Assembly: GCA_017303455.1 (NCBI GenBank)
Contig: JAFLBM010000004.1
Span: forward strand, 62,001-126,000
Direction: 5' to 3'
From: Chitinophagales bacterium
GTDB taxonomy: Bacteria; Bacteroidota; Bacteroidia; Chitinophagales; Chitinophagaceae
Length of the DNA: 64,000 nucleotides
In this document: positions 34,288 to 42,660 of the stretch, piece after piece
Numbering within the stretch: the stretch's first letter is position 1
Layout: every line of letters begins with the position of its first letter
Made by a program: the position numbers and the translations under genes
Notes under the pieces: model-generated
What the model was told of the DNA's origin: nothing
Database searches by the model: none
What the model saw: only the letters and a program-made list of their open reading frames with translations

Positions 34288-35364
34288 TTAAATTTCAAAT
34301 ACAGAAAATAAGATGAAAGCTGCAAATAAGACCGCTAACAGGATTATACCTGAAATATTCAGCAGCAGGAATTTCAAAACCGTTTTAACGTGGCCCTGCT
34401 GGTAGAATTTTTTCATAGAAACATACAGGTACACCCCTCCTGATAAAAACAGGAGTGCTATAACAAAATCAAGAAAGCCAAGACCGGGTATATCTGTCAG
34501 TTTATCAAACCCGAATAAAACAAGGAAAAGAATAAAAGTAAAAATGTAGTGGTAAATACTAAAGATGGCATGGTCTGCATAATAGTATTTCTTATTCCGG
34601 ATATACAGCAGTTTTAAGATCAGGGCAAACAAAGGGAGTGAAACGAAGAGCATATAAGGCAGCCGGTGAAGAAAAGAGTCTGAAATGGCGGTAAATCCTT
34701 TCTCTGGCTCATTCCTGTATTTCTTCCGGAGTGCCAGGTTCTTTTTTTGTACCACCCGCTGAAACCAGTTATCCCTTTTTCCGGCTGGTATTGATCGCTG
34801 TACCGAATCATACTCTTCCTGCGAGATATATGAACGTCCGCTTATATTGATATAATTAAAGTCGTCCCAATACCTGGCCATATCTTTTTCCGCAAGTACC
34901 CGGCCCGTATCCTTCAGCAGTACTAATGCTTCCGCCCATTTTGTATTGCCAGGGTTAGCAGACATTCTCTTCTCTCCTTTTTTGATGTAGGCAAGCCGTT
35001 CTTCCTTCGTCAATGGTTTATCAAGATCAAAGCTGACTGACCTTTCATTCGAGGTCAACCCGAAAAAAATCAGGAAGAATACGGCAGATGTAAAAACATA
35101 TTTCTTGACCGGGTTCAGGTAGCTGGCCCTTTTCCCTTTAATATATTCAGCAGGCAGAAAGCCCGGCCTTAGCAGCAGGAATTTCATAGAATCAAAGAAT
35201 TTGCTGTCGAAGTGAGTAATGTCGTACAGAAAATGTTTGACCATATGCCCGAAGGTCTCATGTGGAACCACATTTTCCTGCCCGCAGGCCTGGCAATACC
35301 GGCCCTGAACAATGGTTCCGCAGTTCAGACAATCCTTCTCTTTACGCTGGGGAATATGCGACAC
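34288..35364 (-). CDS. DUF3667-type zinc-ribbon membrane protein
   Basis: 358 residues starting at a GTG (35364). The N-terminus has a CLNCGTIVQGRYCQACGQ zinc ribbon (two CxxC pairs) and then HFLYDITHFDSKFFDSMKFLL and LRPGFLPAEYIKGKRASYLNPVKKYVF, the core signature of the Bacteroidota DUF3667 family. About five membrane helices follow (YVFTSAVFFLIFFGL; the pairs near residues 230-300; and a final segment VLFAAFILFSVF). Function unknown. It is the first gene of the mazG cluster on the minus strand. Confidence 0.82.
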   Translation of the reverse strand: MSHIPQRKEKDCLNCGTIVQGRYCQACGQENVVPHETFGHMVKHFLYDITHFDSKFFDSMKFLLLRPGFLPAEYIKGKRASYLNPVKKYVFTSAVFFLIFFGLTSNERSVSFDLDKPLTKEERLAYIKKGEKRMSANPGNTKWAEALVLLKDTGRVLAEKDMARYWDDFNYINISGRSYISQEEYDSVQRSIPAGKRDNWFQRVVQKKNLALRKKYRNEPEKGFTAISDSFLHRLPYMLFVSLPLFALILKLLYIRNKKYYYADHAIFSIYHYIFTFILFLVLFGFDKLTDIPGLGFLDFVIALLFLSGGVYLYVSMKKFYQQGHVKTVLKFLLLNISGIILLAVLFAAFILFSVFEI

Positions 35365-35468
35365 GAAAAATTTTTCTTAAAAATAAGTACAAAAAGATAC
35401 CGTCAGCCTTTTCTTTTACGTTAACGGGCAAATCAGGTACTTTTGATGCATAAACAAGATCATATTTC

Positions 35469-36323
35469 ATGAAAACCTTTTTCCTTGTCATCTCTGTTAT
35501 TTTCTCTTCTGCTGTTTCAGGACAATACTATTACAACGATATTATTGGTACCCAGGAAACCAACCGGCAAATGCAGACCTACCTGGCCAATAAGGTCAGA
35601 ACAGTTGCCGCCAGCGGATCTGACCAGCGTGGAATGAAAGCCACTGATTTTTCAGAGTTTCATGAAGTAAGAGAAAACGGGAAGGCCCTTAAAGCCACTT
35701 CCATTATCAACCTGAACCGTTCTGTTATTTACAGCCGTTTTGACGAACAGAACAGGTTGATCAGTATGAGTGATTCCTCCACGGAAGCAAAAAGCAATAC
35801 TGTGTACGAATATGATGCTGCCGGGAAAATAATCAGGGTGCAGAATATCGTCAGCGACTCTGCCAATGATTTTAACCAAACAGAAACGCATCTCTGGATT
35901 TATAATAATACCGGCAAACCTGAAAAAATGTGGCGGATCATCTCCGGCACCGGCAACAATACAGCCGACAGCCTCGAGATACGATTTGTAACGGATGAAC
36001 AAGGTAATATTGGCGAAGAAAGAACGTTCCGGAAAGGACGGGAAACCGGTTATCTCTACTACTATTACGATGAAAAAAACAGGCTGAGCGATATTGTACG
36101 ATACAACAACAAATTAAAGAAATTATTACCCGATCTTATGTTTGAGTATGATGAACAAGACAGGGTTGTACAGAAAATAACCACCACATCAAACCTTAAT
36201 CTCGGTTACCTTATCTGGCGGTATATCTACAATGAAAAAGGATTAAAAACCAAAGAGGCTCTTTTTAACAAAGACAAAGAACTCACGGGCAAGATAGACT
36301 ACAACTACACTTATAATCAGTAA
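35469..36323 (+). CDS. Secreted protein with RHS/YD-like repeats
   Basis: 284 residues. A signal peptide (KTFFLVISVIFSSAVSGQ) is cleaved at about residue 19. The rest holds spaced Tyr/Asp repeat units typical of YD/RHS proteins and bacterial MORN-like secreted families: SRFDEQNRLISMS, YEYDAAGKIIRVQN, YYYDEKNRLSDIVRY, FEYDEQDRVVQKI and IYNEKGLKTKEALF. Such repeats build curved beta sheets. There is no toxin domain or shell, so it is not a full RHS toxin. Located alone, between DUF3667 (divergent) and the flavoprotein gene. Confidence 0.7.
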   Translation: MKTFFLVISVIFSSAVSGQYYYNDIIGTQETNRQMQTYLANKVRTVAASGSDQRGMKATDFSEFHEVRENGKALKATSIINLNRSVIYSRFDEQNRLISMSDSSTEAKSNTVYEYDAAGKIIRVQNIVSDSANDFNQTETHLWIYNNTGKPEKMWRIISGTGNNTADSLEIRFVTDEQGNIGEERTFRKGRETGYLYYYYDEKNRLSDIVRYNNKLKKLLPDLMFEYDEQDRVVQKITTTSNLNLGYLIWRYIYNEKGLKTKEALFNKDKELTGKIDYNYTYNQ

Positions 36324-36418
36324 ACACACCGTCCTAAATCAACTGTACAGGTGACCTTGCTCATTATGACAGGAGGGCTTCATAGCTAACTTTAGTTTCA
36401 AATAAGAAAATAAGAGTT

Positions 36419-36874
36419 ATGCTGGGCGAATTAAATGATAAGCAGATTGACAGCTTACTGAACACACAGTTGGTTGGTCGCCTGGGTTGTCATGCAGGTG
36501 GAATTACTTATGTTGTTCCTGTTACCTACATTTATGATAACGGGGATATCATCTGTCATAGCCGTGATGGCCTGAAACTGGAAATGATGCGCAAGAATCC
36601 TGAAGTATGTTTTGAAACTGATCACATGGAAAATATGGCCAACTGGCAAAGTGTGATTGCCTGGGGGGTCTTTGAAGAACTAAAAAATGGGGAAGCCCGG
36701 GAAGCCCTGCAAAAAATGTTTGATAAATTCACCCCGCTCATGGTAAGTCAAACGGCATTACCTGATCATGCAACTGAAAATAAGGACCGGAAACCAGTAC
36801 CTGCTGCAGCGGCAGTTGTATTTCGCATAAGGTTGAAAAAACGAACGGGAAGGTTTGAAAAAAGAACTATATAA
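36419..36874 (+). CDS. Pyridoxamine 5'-phosphate oxidase-like flavin-binding protein
   Basis: 151 residues with a split-barrel FMN-binding fold: VGRLGCHAGGITYVVPVTYIYDNGDIICHS is the first strand pair, KLEMMRKNPEVCFETDHME the FMN-contacting helix and strand, and WQSVIAWGVFEEL the next. This matches the small PNPOx-like/NimA group, which often lowers the activity of nitro compounds or binds flavin or F420. The last 20 residues are rich in Lys/Arg. A strong bidirectional terminator follows the stop. Confidence 0.8.
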   Translation: MLGELNDKQIDSLLNTQLVGRLGCHAGGITYVVPVTYIYDNGDIICHSRDGLKLEMMRKNPEVCFETDHMENMANWQSVIAWGVFEELKNGEAREALQKMFDKFTPLMVSQTALPDHATENKDRKPVPAAAAVVFRIRLKKRTGRFEKRTI

Positions 36875-36879
36875 AAAAA

Positions 36880-36907
36880 GGGGTCAGTAATTACTGATCC
36901 CTTTTTT
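36880..36907. terminator. Bidirectional terminator between the flavoprotein gene and tRNA-Leu
   Basis: GGGGTCAGT (36880-36888), AATT, ACTGATCCC (36893-36901) forms a 9-bp stem with one G-T pair. It is flanked by A7 on the left and T6 on the right, so it can end plus-strand transcripts and the minus-strand tRNA transcript alike. Confidence 0.9.
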
Positions 36908-36908
36908 G

Positions 36909-36994
36909 TGCCCCGGATCGGAGTTGAACCGATACGGCCATTGCTGGCCACAGGATTTTAAGTCCTGCGTGTCTACCAATTTCACCACCAGGGC
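36909..36994 (-). tRNA. tRNA-Leu (anticodon TAA)
   Basis: 86 bases on the minus strand with a long variable arm, as expected for Leu. The acceptor stem GCCCTGG pairs with CCGGGGC, the D arm contains TGGTAGAC, the anticodon stem-loop is CAGGA-CTTAAAA-TCCTG, and the T arm is CGGTTCAACTCCG. The CCA end is not encoded. A terminator lies directly behind it. Confidence 0.95.
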
Positions 36995-37051
36995 AAACTT
37001 GTGTGTACCATTAAAAAAAATCCTCCGCCTGTGGGGCAAGAGGACTTTCGC

Positions 37052-37127
<76 letters not shown>

Positions 37128-37176
37128 ATATTCGTTGCCGGTTTATATACCCGGCTTATAAAGAACTAAGGGGCTG

Positions 37177-37184
37177 CAAAAATA
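37177..37184 (-). promoter_or_regulatory. Candidate -7 box of the tRNA-Gly/tRNA-Leu transcript
   Basis: On the minus strand the bases read TATTTTTG, an exact TAnnTTTG box, 50 bases before the tRNA-Gly 5' end. A TTTG sits further upstream (37201-37204) at a spacing of 16, shorter than usual. Confidence 0.45.
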
Positions 37185-37220
37185 GGCATTGAGCCTTTTG
37201 CAAAAAAATTTTTTACTGAA

Positions 37221-37439
37221 TTATTTGTACTTGGGAGTGTACTGGCTGCTCTCCTGAACAGGCACCTCCGTTTTGGCAAACCGCTTGGTAGAAAGCATAT
37301 AGCAACTGCCAAAAATAAAAGCCACAATGCAGGCTACCTGCAGGTAAAAAAGGAAGCCGGAAGAGGATACCCAGTTGTGAGCAAAGTCCTTGTCCTGTAC
37401 TTTTTGTAATTCCTCATGATATTCTGCCTGACGATCCAT
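37221..37439 (-). CDS. Small single-helix membrane protein (72 aa)
   Basis: 72 residues from an ATG. The first 27 are charged and helical (DRQAEYHEELQKVQDKDFAHN), then one membrane helix (GFLFYLQVACIVAFIFGSCYML), then a short basic and polar tail. No family recognised. It lies 43 bases beyond the end of the glycosyltransferase on the same strand. Length and composition are stable enough for a true gene, but nothing points to a role. Confidence 0.55.
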   Translation of the reverse strand: MDRQAEYHEELQKVQDKDFAHNWVSSSGFLFYLQVACIVAFIFGSCYMLSTKRFAKTEVPVQESSQYTPKYK

Positions 37440-37482
37440 ATCAAAAATTTGTGTTGCAAAAATAGGGGTTCATAATAAATAT

Positions 37483-38514
37483 TCAACCCGTTTTCTCTAC
37501 AATTTCACTGAATTTCTTCCTCTTTTTTACAAAATGCTGCCATACCATATTCTTCTGCAGGTAACCGGAAAGGGCAGCCTCCCTGCTGTCCGGGAAAATA
37601 CTTTTATGTTTATAGAAAAGCCACCATTTTATAAACGCAGCATGTGCTCTTAGTATGGCAATAAAATAGCCGCCATCGCCCGATAATAAACCCTTCCATG
37701 CGGATACGGCATCCAGTAAATTCCTGACCGGGATGATCCATAACTTTTTCGCCAGCGGAAGGTTTTTGGATAACATGATATGGTTATTGCGGAAGTTGAG
37801 GTAAGTTTTCAACGAGTTGCCTCTTGGTAATGTGCCTCCGCCCACATGGTAAATAACAGATGCGGGGCAGGAATAGATTTTATATCCCGCCAGTTGGATG
37901 CGCCAGCAAAGATCGATCTCTTCCTGGTGGGCAAAAAAATATTCATCGAATCCCTTTGCTTCATGAAAAACAGTGGCACGGATAAACAGCGATGCACCAC
38001 TGGCCCAGAAAATCGGTTCACACTGGTCATACTGCCCGTGATCTTCTTCACAAATATCAAACACCCTTCCTTTTGCAAAAGGGTAGCCATACTTATCCAG
38101 CCAGCCGCCGGCAGCCCCGGCATATTCAAATATCTTCTTATTGGCAAATGAAAGTATTTTGGGCTGACAGGCAGCAATGGTTTTATCTTTCTCCAGCAAT
38201 TCAATCATAGGTTCTAACCAGCCGGGTATTACCTCCACATCAGAATTCAATAACACATAATAATCGGCTTGTACCTGCTTTAATGCTTCATTGTATCCTT
38301 TAGCAAAACCATAATTTTTATCCAGCCGGATGATGCGGATCTGCGGGTAGGTTTGTTGCAGGAAAGGGACAGAATCATCCGAAGATCCATTATCCGCAAT
38401 GACTATTTCATAATTGCCATAAGTGGTTGCCAGCACGGCCGGCAGGAATTGCTCCAGGAATTTTCTCCCGTTCCAGTTTAGAATAACAACAGCTGCTTTA
38501 GGTAAGGAATTCAA
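37483..38514 (-). CDS. Family 2 glycosyltransferase (rhamnosyltransferase-like)
   Basis: 343 residues, starting at a TTG because an in-frame stop blocks any upstream ATG. The GT-A signatures are VVILNWNGRKFLEQFL, IVIADNGSSDDSVPFL and YYVLLNSDVEVIPGWL (the DxD-like metal site). DEYFFAHQEEIDLCWRIQLAGYKI is the ED-x-D/W-R block of rhamnosyltransferase-like enzymes such as WbbL. It probably adds a sugar to a surface polysaccharide. No other polysaccharide genes are next to it. Confidence 0.87.
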   Translation of the reverse strand: MNSLPKAAVVILNWNGRKFLEQFLPAVLATTYGNYEIVIADNGSSDDSVPFLQQTYPQIRIIRLDKNYGFAKGYNEALKQVQADYYVLLNSDVEVIPGWLEPMIELLEKDKTIAACQPKILSFANKKIFEYAGAAGGWLDKYGYPFAKGRVFDICEEDHGQYDQCEPIFWASGASLFIRATVFHEAKGFDEYFFAHQEEIDLCWRIQLAGYKIYSCPASVIYHVGGGTLPRGNSLKTYLNFRNNHIMLSKNLPLAKKLWIIPVRNLLDAVSAWKGLLSGDGGYFIAILRAHAAFIKWWLFYKHKSIFPDSREAALSGYLQKNMVWQHFVKKRKKFSEIVEKTG

Positions 38515-38575
38515 TGTCAGTAAAATATTTGTTCAAAAATAAGGGAAGGAGGTTTATACTCATTAAATTGGGAGC

Positions 38576-39727
38576 ATGTTTCAGCAAATGATTAACTGGA
38601 GAACGGGTTTGGCGGCCATCGCTATTCTGATCGTAAGCGGTACTATTTTCTATTCGCAGTACCTGGCCCGGAAGATTGCCAGCCAGGAAAGACTGAAGGT
38701 GGAACAATGGGTGGAAGCCAGTAAATCATTATTAGATCCCGGCATAACAGATACAAGACTGCCCTCCAAGATCATGTTTGATAATACCGATATCCCGATC
38801 ATTGAAACAAATGAAAAAGACAGCATCACCAATTTTGTCAATCTTGATTCCGCAAAGGTGCTTACCGACACGAATTACCTGCAGCGAAAATTGGCTGACC
38901 TGAAGTCGATCAACAGTACTCCTGTCATCTATACCGATCCCGCTGATTCCACCAAGATCAACCGATACTATTATGGCCACACCAGGTTATTGAACGAAGT
39001 GCAGATTTACCCACTGATCCAGTTACTCATCGTTGGCCTTTTCATTGCAGTAACCTTACTGGCATTGCGCAGCAGTTACCGTTCCGTTCAAAACCAGGTA
39101 TGGGCGGGTATGGCAAAAGAAACAGCCCACCAGTTAGGAACTCCTGTTTCTTCCTTAGAAGGATGGGTGGAAATGTTGAAGGAAAATCCGGAAAATAAAA
39201 AAATTGCTCATGAACTCGAAAAGGATGTGAACCGCCTGCGACTGGTATCGGACCGGTTTGGTAAAATCGGCAGCACACCGCAACTGGAAGAAATGGACCT
39301 GGTGAAACAGATCAGCAGCATGATGGATTATATCAAAAAAAGAGCTCCGGGCAAGATCCGTTTTTCTATGAATACAAACGGCGCATCGGTGATCATAGCA
39401 AAAATTTCAGCTCCCTTATTTGACTGGGTGATCGAAAACCTCCTGAAAAATGCGCTGGATGCCATGGAAGGCAAAGGTTCCATTCATGTGGACATACAAT
39501 CAGCCAAAGAAGAGATTATCATTGATGTGGTGGACACGGGCAAAGGCATTTCCAAACAGCATATCAATACGGTCTTCAAACCCGGCTTTACCACCAAGAA
39601 AAGAGGCTGGGGCCTCGGTCTCAGTTTATCCCGCCGTATTGTGGAGCAATACCACAAGGGCAATATTTTTGTCAAACATTCAGAAATTGGCAAAGGAACT
39701 ACGTTCAGAATTGTGCTGAAAAAATAA
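38576..39727 (+). CDS. Membrane sensor histidine kinase
   Basis: 383 residues. Two helices (GLAAIAILIVSGTIFYSQYL near residue 14 and LIQLLIVGLFIAVTLLALR near 150) bracket an extracytoplasmic sensor of about 110 residues. The phospho-acceptor box is MAKETAHQLGTPVSSLEGW, a variant HisKA with His followed by QLG. ATPase boxes are ENLLKNALDAM, DTGKGI, and GLGLSLSRRIVEQY. No receiver gene is adjacent. It ends 29 bases before tRNA-Leu(GAG), the insertion site of the mobile element. Confidence 0.88.
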   Translation: MFQQMINWRTGLAAIAILIVSGTIFYSQYLARKIASQERLKVEQWVEASKSLLDPGITDTRLPSKIMFDNTDIPIIETNEKDSITNFVNLDSAKVLTDTNYLQRKLADLKSINSTPVIYTDPADSTKINRYYYGHTRLLNEVQIYPLIQLLIVGLFIAVTLLALRSSYRSVQNQVWAGMAKETAHQLGTPVSSLEGWVEMLKENPENKKIAHELEKDVNRLRLVSDRFGKIGSTPQLEEMDLVKQISSMMDYIKKRAPGKIRFSMNTNGASVIIAKISAPLFDWVIENLLKNALDAMEGKGSIHVDIQSAKEEIIIDVVDTGKGISKQHINTVFKPGFTTKKRGWGLGLSLSRRIVEQYHKGNIFVKHSEIGKGTTFRIVLKK

Positions 39728-39734
39728 AACCGCT

Positions 39735-39742
39735 TACATTTG
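39735..39742 (+). promoter_or_regulatory. -7 box of tRNA-Leu(GAG)
   Basis: TACATTTG matches TAnnTTTG exactly, 14 bases before the tRNA 5' end. A TTG lies 21 bases further upstream (39711-39713), inside the end of the kinase gene. Confidence 0.6.
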
Positions 39743-39748
39743 CAGTCC

Positions 39749-41350
39749 TTAAAGTTGCCCAGGTGGCGAAATTGGTAGACGCACCACTTTGAGGTGGTGG
39801 CGCCCGAAAGGGTGTGCTGGTTCGAATCCAGTCTTGGGCACTGAAGTGGACAAATCGAAAATTGACTCGGTTTGTCCATTTTTATTTTCGCTGAAACCCT
39901 TGCCCAGACTGTATATTAGCTCAACAGCTTCGTTGAGCCGGGCGGTTCGATAATGGAATCCGTCAAAAACGAGTTTTTCGGGATATATCGAACCAATGAT
40001 TTCCCGCTTGGCTTTGTTGTCCCCTTTTTCGTATAGTTCATCCAAATTTGACAATGTGCTTATAGCTTTATTCAATAGCGGCTCAATGTTGTTGGTCTCT
40101 TTGGAAAGTTCCATTAGCCTTGCTTCTAAACCAATTATCTTCTTTTCATAATCCATTTTTATAGTGCGGTAATCTGAAGGCTCAATTTCACCTGACAAAA
40201 GCAATTTACGAGCATTAGAAAGCTCTGTATTGGCTTTTGCAAGTGCTTCCTGCACTTGCTTAGCATCTTCCCTTTGTCCTTTTGATTTGCTTTTAAACTC
40301 CTGCTGAATTACCAACTTGTAAACCTCAGTCATACCAGGATGAGGGACTAATTTTTTCAACTCACGGGAGAATAGTTGATTGGCATTTTCTGCTTTGAAA
40401 CGAGTGCCGCAGGCTGAAGTGCAATGGTAATAATAGTATCTGCCGCCTCTGCCTTTTGATGCACTGCCTGTTAAAACCTTCCCACATTTTGGACAAACGA
40501 TATAACCTCTTAGCTGTAAAATATCAAGGCTGCCGACTTTAGTGCGGTAGGTTTTCTTTTTACCATCCAGATAATCCTGCACATCATAAAAAAGTGTTTC
40601 AGATATTACTGGTTCATGTAAACCCTGGGCATGTCTTGCAGCCTCATCTTTATAACCTGAAATATAAATGCGGCCACAGTAAACCGGATTACGCAAGGAG
40701 TTCCAGAAATTGGATTTACAACACTTAATTCCTTTTGCAAAAGCCTCTTTCATTATTTGCTCCACATTAAGGTTTCCTTCAGCCAGTGTTTCAAATACCC
40801 ATTTCATTATTGAAGCTTCCGGATATTTTGGAGCAATGTATTTTTTACCGTCTTCAGTTATCTTATTGGCATAACCAACCGGTGCCTGGCCCATCCATCT
40901 GCCTTCTTTCTTGGCCTTTCTCATACCCAATAAAACATTCAATGCCCGCCGGTCGTTTTCTACTTCTGGGGCAGCCAAATAAAAGGCAAGCATTAATTTA
41001 TTTTCAGGGACTGATAAATCAAGTGGCTGTTCAATGGCTTGAGGTTCCACTCCCATTTTTCTGAGTGTGTTTATCATCTGATAAGCATCACCTGCATTAC
41101 GGCTAAACCTATCCCATTTGGTAAAAAGAATAAAGTCAACCGGATTTTTTCTTGATTTGAAATTTATAAGAATATCATTCCACTGTGGCCTGTTAAACGA
41201 TTTCGCAGAATGGTCTTCAAACACCACCCTGCGAACATTGATTTGATTGTTCTCACAATATTTTTTTAGCCGCTCTTCCTGGTCCCGTTGTGAATATCCT
41301 TTATCGGCTTGTTCATCGGTACTTACACGTATATATAAATCTGCTGTCAT
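39749..41350 (-). CDS. Large serine site-specific recombinase (integrase)
   Basis: 533 residues as an open frame. The N-terminal resolvase domain has LYIRVSTDEQADKGYS with the nucleophile Ser near residue 10. A Recombinase domain covers about 165-270. A zinc ribbon CPKCGKVLTG (near 287) pairs with a later HC..ACGTRF, and a coiled coil (about 350-420) precedes the tail. The last 30 residues (from PKTGFEPAHPFGRHH) are encoded antisense by tRNA-Leu, so the C-terminus is host DNA joined at integration. Directly coupled to the 44-residue ORF upstream. It should catalyse insertion and excision. Confidence 0.9.
   Translation of the reverse strand: MTADLYIRVSTDEQADKGYSQRDQEERLKKYCENNQINVRRVVFEDHSAKSFNRPQWNDILINFKSRKNPVDFILFTKWDRFSRNAGDAYQMINTLRKMGVEPQAIEQPLDLSVPENKLMLAFYLAAPEVENDRRALNVLLGMRKAKKEGRWMGQAPVGYANKITEDGKKYIAPKYPEASIMKWVFETLAEGNLNVEQIMKEAFAKGIKCCKSNFWNSLRNPVYCGRIYISGYKDEAARHAQGLHEPVISETLFYDVQDYLDGKKKTYRTKVGSLDILQLRGYIVCPKCGKVLTGSASKGRGGRYYYYHCTSACGTRFKAENANQLFSRELKKLVPHPGMTEVYKLVIQQEFKSKSKGQREDAKQVQEALAKANTELSNARKLLLSGEIEPSDYRTIKMDYEKKIIGLEARLMELSKETNNIEPLLNKAISTLSNLDELYEKGDNKAKREIIGSIYPEKLVFDGFHYRTARLNEAVELIYSLGKGFSENKNGQTESIFDLSTSVPKTGFEPAHPFGRHHLKVVRLPISPPGQL
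39757..39840 (+). tRNA. tRNA-Leu (anticodon GAG), likely integration site
   Basis: 84 bases. The acceptor GCCCAGG pairs with CTTGGGC, the D arm has TGGTAGAC, the anticodon stem is CCACT/GGTGG with loop TTGAGGT (anticodon GAG), the variable arm is long, and the T arm is CTGGTTCGAATCCAG. CCA is not encoded. The gene is intact. The serine recombinase of the adjoining mobile element reads antisense across the whole tRNA, so the tRNA 3' end is the likely attachment site. Confidence 0.95.
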
Positions 41351-41352
41351 AG

Positions 41353-41487
41353 CTACGAAATTTTGGTGATTGCTATACGGGCAAATTTAATCATAAATTC
41401 AAGGATAAGCTGTGCTTGCTCCAATGAGATATGCACATTATGCATTCTTAGTATTTCTATTACTTTTTCAGGTCTCACATTTTCCAT
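41353..41487 (-). CDS. Small helical protein (44 aa) coupled to the serine recombinase
   Basis: A 44-codon ORF starting MENVRPEKVIEILRMHNV and ending FARIAITKIS. Its start has a clear GGAGG 6 bases upstream, unusual for this genome, and its stop lies 2 bases before the recombinase ATG. The pattern EKVIEIL..HNV-ISLEQAQLILEF looks like two short helices of a helix-turn-helix type. I recall similar small ORFs beside Bacteroidota integrases, though I cannot name a family. It may act as a recombination directionality factor or regulator. Confidence 0.65.
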   Translation of the reverse strand: MENVRPEKVIEILRMHNVHISLEQAQLILEFMIKFARIAITKIS

Positions 41488-41530
41488 CTCACACCTCCGA
41501 CTTTAGAAATTATTCAATTACACTTTTTAG

Positions 41531-41836
41531 TTACTCATTTACATTTTGATTTAACTTATTAATAAATACTTTGCTTGGAACAAAAGAGTTTTGGGAAGGC
41601 TGGTATTTTATGTACCCATATTCTTCTAAACTATTCATGCACTTATTATAAGTGTACCGGGCATTTATTTTAGCCAACTTCATTAATACAGAACGTTTCA
41701 CTTCAACCGGGTTCAACCCGCCATTCAAATTCCATTGCTGCAGTAATGCCATGTATAAACTGATATGCGTTGCGCCAATCCTGGTATCATCAGCAATAGC
41801 TTTATAAAAAAATGATAATGGTGGAAACAATTCCAT
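41531..41836 (-). CDS. Winged-helix-like protein of the mobile element
   Basis: 101 residues. ATHISLYMALLQQWNLNGG, VKRSVLMKLAKINARYTYNKCMNSLEEYGYI and a basic, Ser-rich tail (PSQNSFVPSKVF) have the look of a small winged helix-turn-helix, with the final helix-wing at YNKCMNSLEEYGYIKY. Similar small proteins occur in Bacteroidota conjugative elements, but no named family is certain. It directly follows the 254-residue gene by 2 bases, in the same operon direction. Confidence 0.6.
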   Translation of the reverse strand: MELFPPLSFFYKAIADDTRIGATHISLYMALLQQWNLNGGLNPVEVKRSVLMKLAKINARYTYNKCMNSLEEYGYIKYQPSQNSFVPSKVFINKLNQNVNE

Positions 41837-41838
41837 AA

Positions 41839-42603
41839 TTAATCCTGGGTGATTCTTGTTCTTTTATTTTTTGAGGAACTACCCACTCTTTTCTTTTTCA
41901 ATAAACCGCTACCATTCGAGGATTGTCCATCACCACCTGCTTCAGTCTCTTCAATGTTTTCTAATTGCTTTCTTTTCACCTGCATTTGTTTTTCAAGCCA
42001 TTTGTTTTGTAAAAAACGGTATGCCTCATCTGCAGAAATACAAGCTTGCCCTTCAGCATAATAAAATCGCTGGCTCAATTCTGCTTTATTCTTTACTGAG
42101 CTGATATTACCCATCAATTCGTTGTATGGGATTTCTGACCAGTACTTTTGCTTTAATAAAATGCTTATCTGTTTTCCTTCTTCTGTTAATTCCAATTCTA
42201 AGAGTCCTCTAATTAAAGCTTCAATTTTTTGCTCCTTTTCATAGGATAATTTATCATCAGGATTAGCTGGCTTTTTGTTGTTAAAGTCGAAAACTAATTT
42301 CCAATCAATAGTACTCATCTCTTCCTGCAAGCCTTCAATGTTAACCCCATTAATAACCTGCGTAGTTACGGATATTTCTTTTTGAAGAATAGCATCATAA
42401 AATATCAGAATATATCCATTTAACTTTTTATCTCTTTGGAAATGAAAATTGAAAACTATTTGTTCATTCTCTTTGGACTGTTTTTCTGTAATAACAAAAT
42501 CTTCAGGAACCAGGCATATTCTTTTTGCCAAAAGGTAGCCCATATTATCAAACCCAATTGCTTTTAGCTGGGCAGACAATGCCGATATATTCTGAATGTT
42601 CAT
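41839..42603 (-). CDS. Conjugative-element protein of unknown function (254 aa)
   Basis: 254 residues from the ATG at 42603; the frame can open at a GTG at 42624. It begins MNIQNISALSAQLKAIGFDNMG, which resembles the internal block NFQYLSDNLKYMGFGENL of the neighbouring 408-residue protein, and both continue into a beta-rich region (IVFNFHFQRDKKLNGYILIFYDA here). The C-terminal half is helical and the last 40 residues are basic and low-complexity (KKKRVGSSSKNKRTR). It probably works with its neighbour. No enzyme motif is seen. Confidence 0.6.
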   Translation of the reverse strand: MNIQNISALSAQLKAIGFDNMGYLLAKRICLVPEDFVITEKQSKENEQIVFNFHFQRDKKLNGYILIFYDAILQKEISVTTQVINGVNIEGLQEEMSTIDWKLVFDFNNKKPANPDDKLSYEKEQKIEALIRGLLELELTEEGKQISILLKQKYWSEIPYNELMGNISSVKNKAELSQRFYYAEGQACISADEAYRFLQNKWLEKQMQVKRKQLENIEETEAGGDGQSSNGSGLLKKKRVGSSSKNKRTRITQD

Positions 42604-42629
42604 GATGCTAATTTTAAGTTTCACAAATG

Positions 42630-42660
42630 GGTTTAGGAGTATTTATGATACTCCTAAACC
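42630..42660. repeat. Strong 13-bp hairpin overlapping a stop codon
   Basis: GGTTTAGGAGTAT (42630-42642), loop of five, ATACTCCTAAACC (42648-42660): 13 perfect pairs. One arm encodes the last codons of the 408-residue protein and the stop codon falls in the loop. The hairpin lies 27 bases before the next gene's ATG. There is no T-tract, so it is more likely an mRNA-stability or translation element than a terminator. Confidence 0.65.

Noticed and set aside
37201..37204. TTTG as -33 box of the tRNA transcript
   Set aside because: The spacing of 16 to the -7 box is too short compared with the 19 seen at better promoters in this window.
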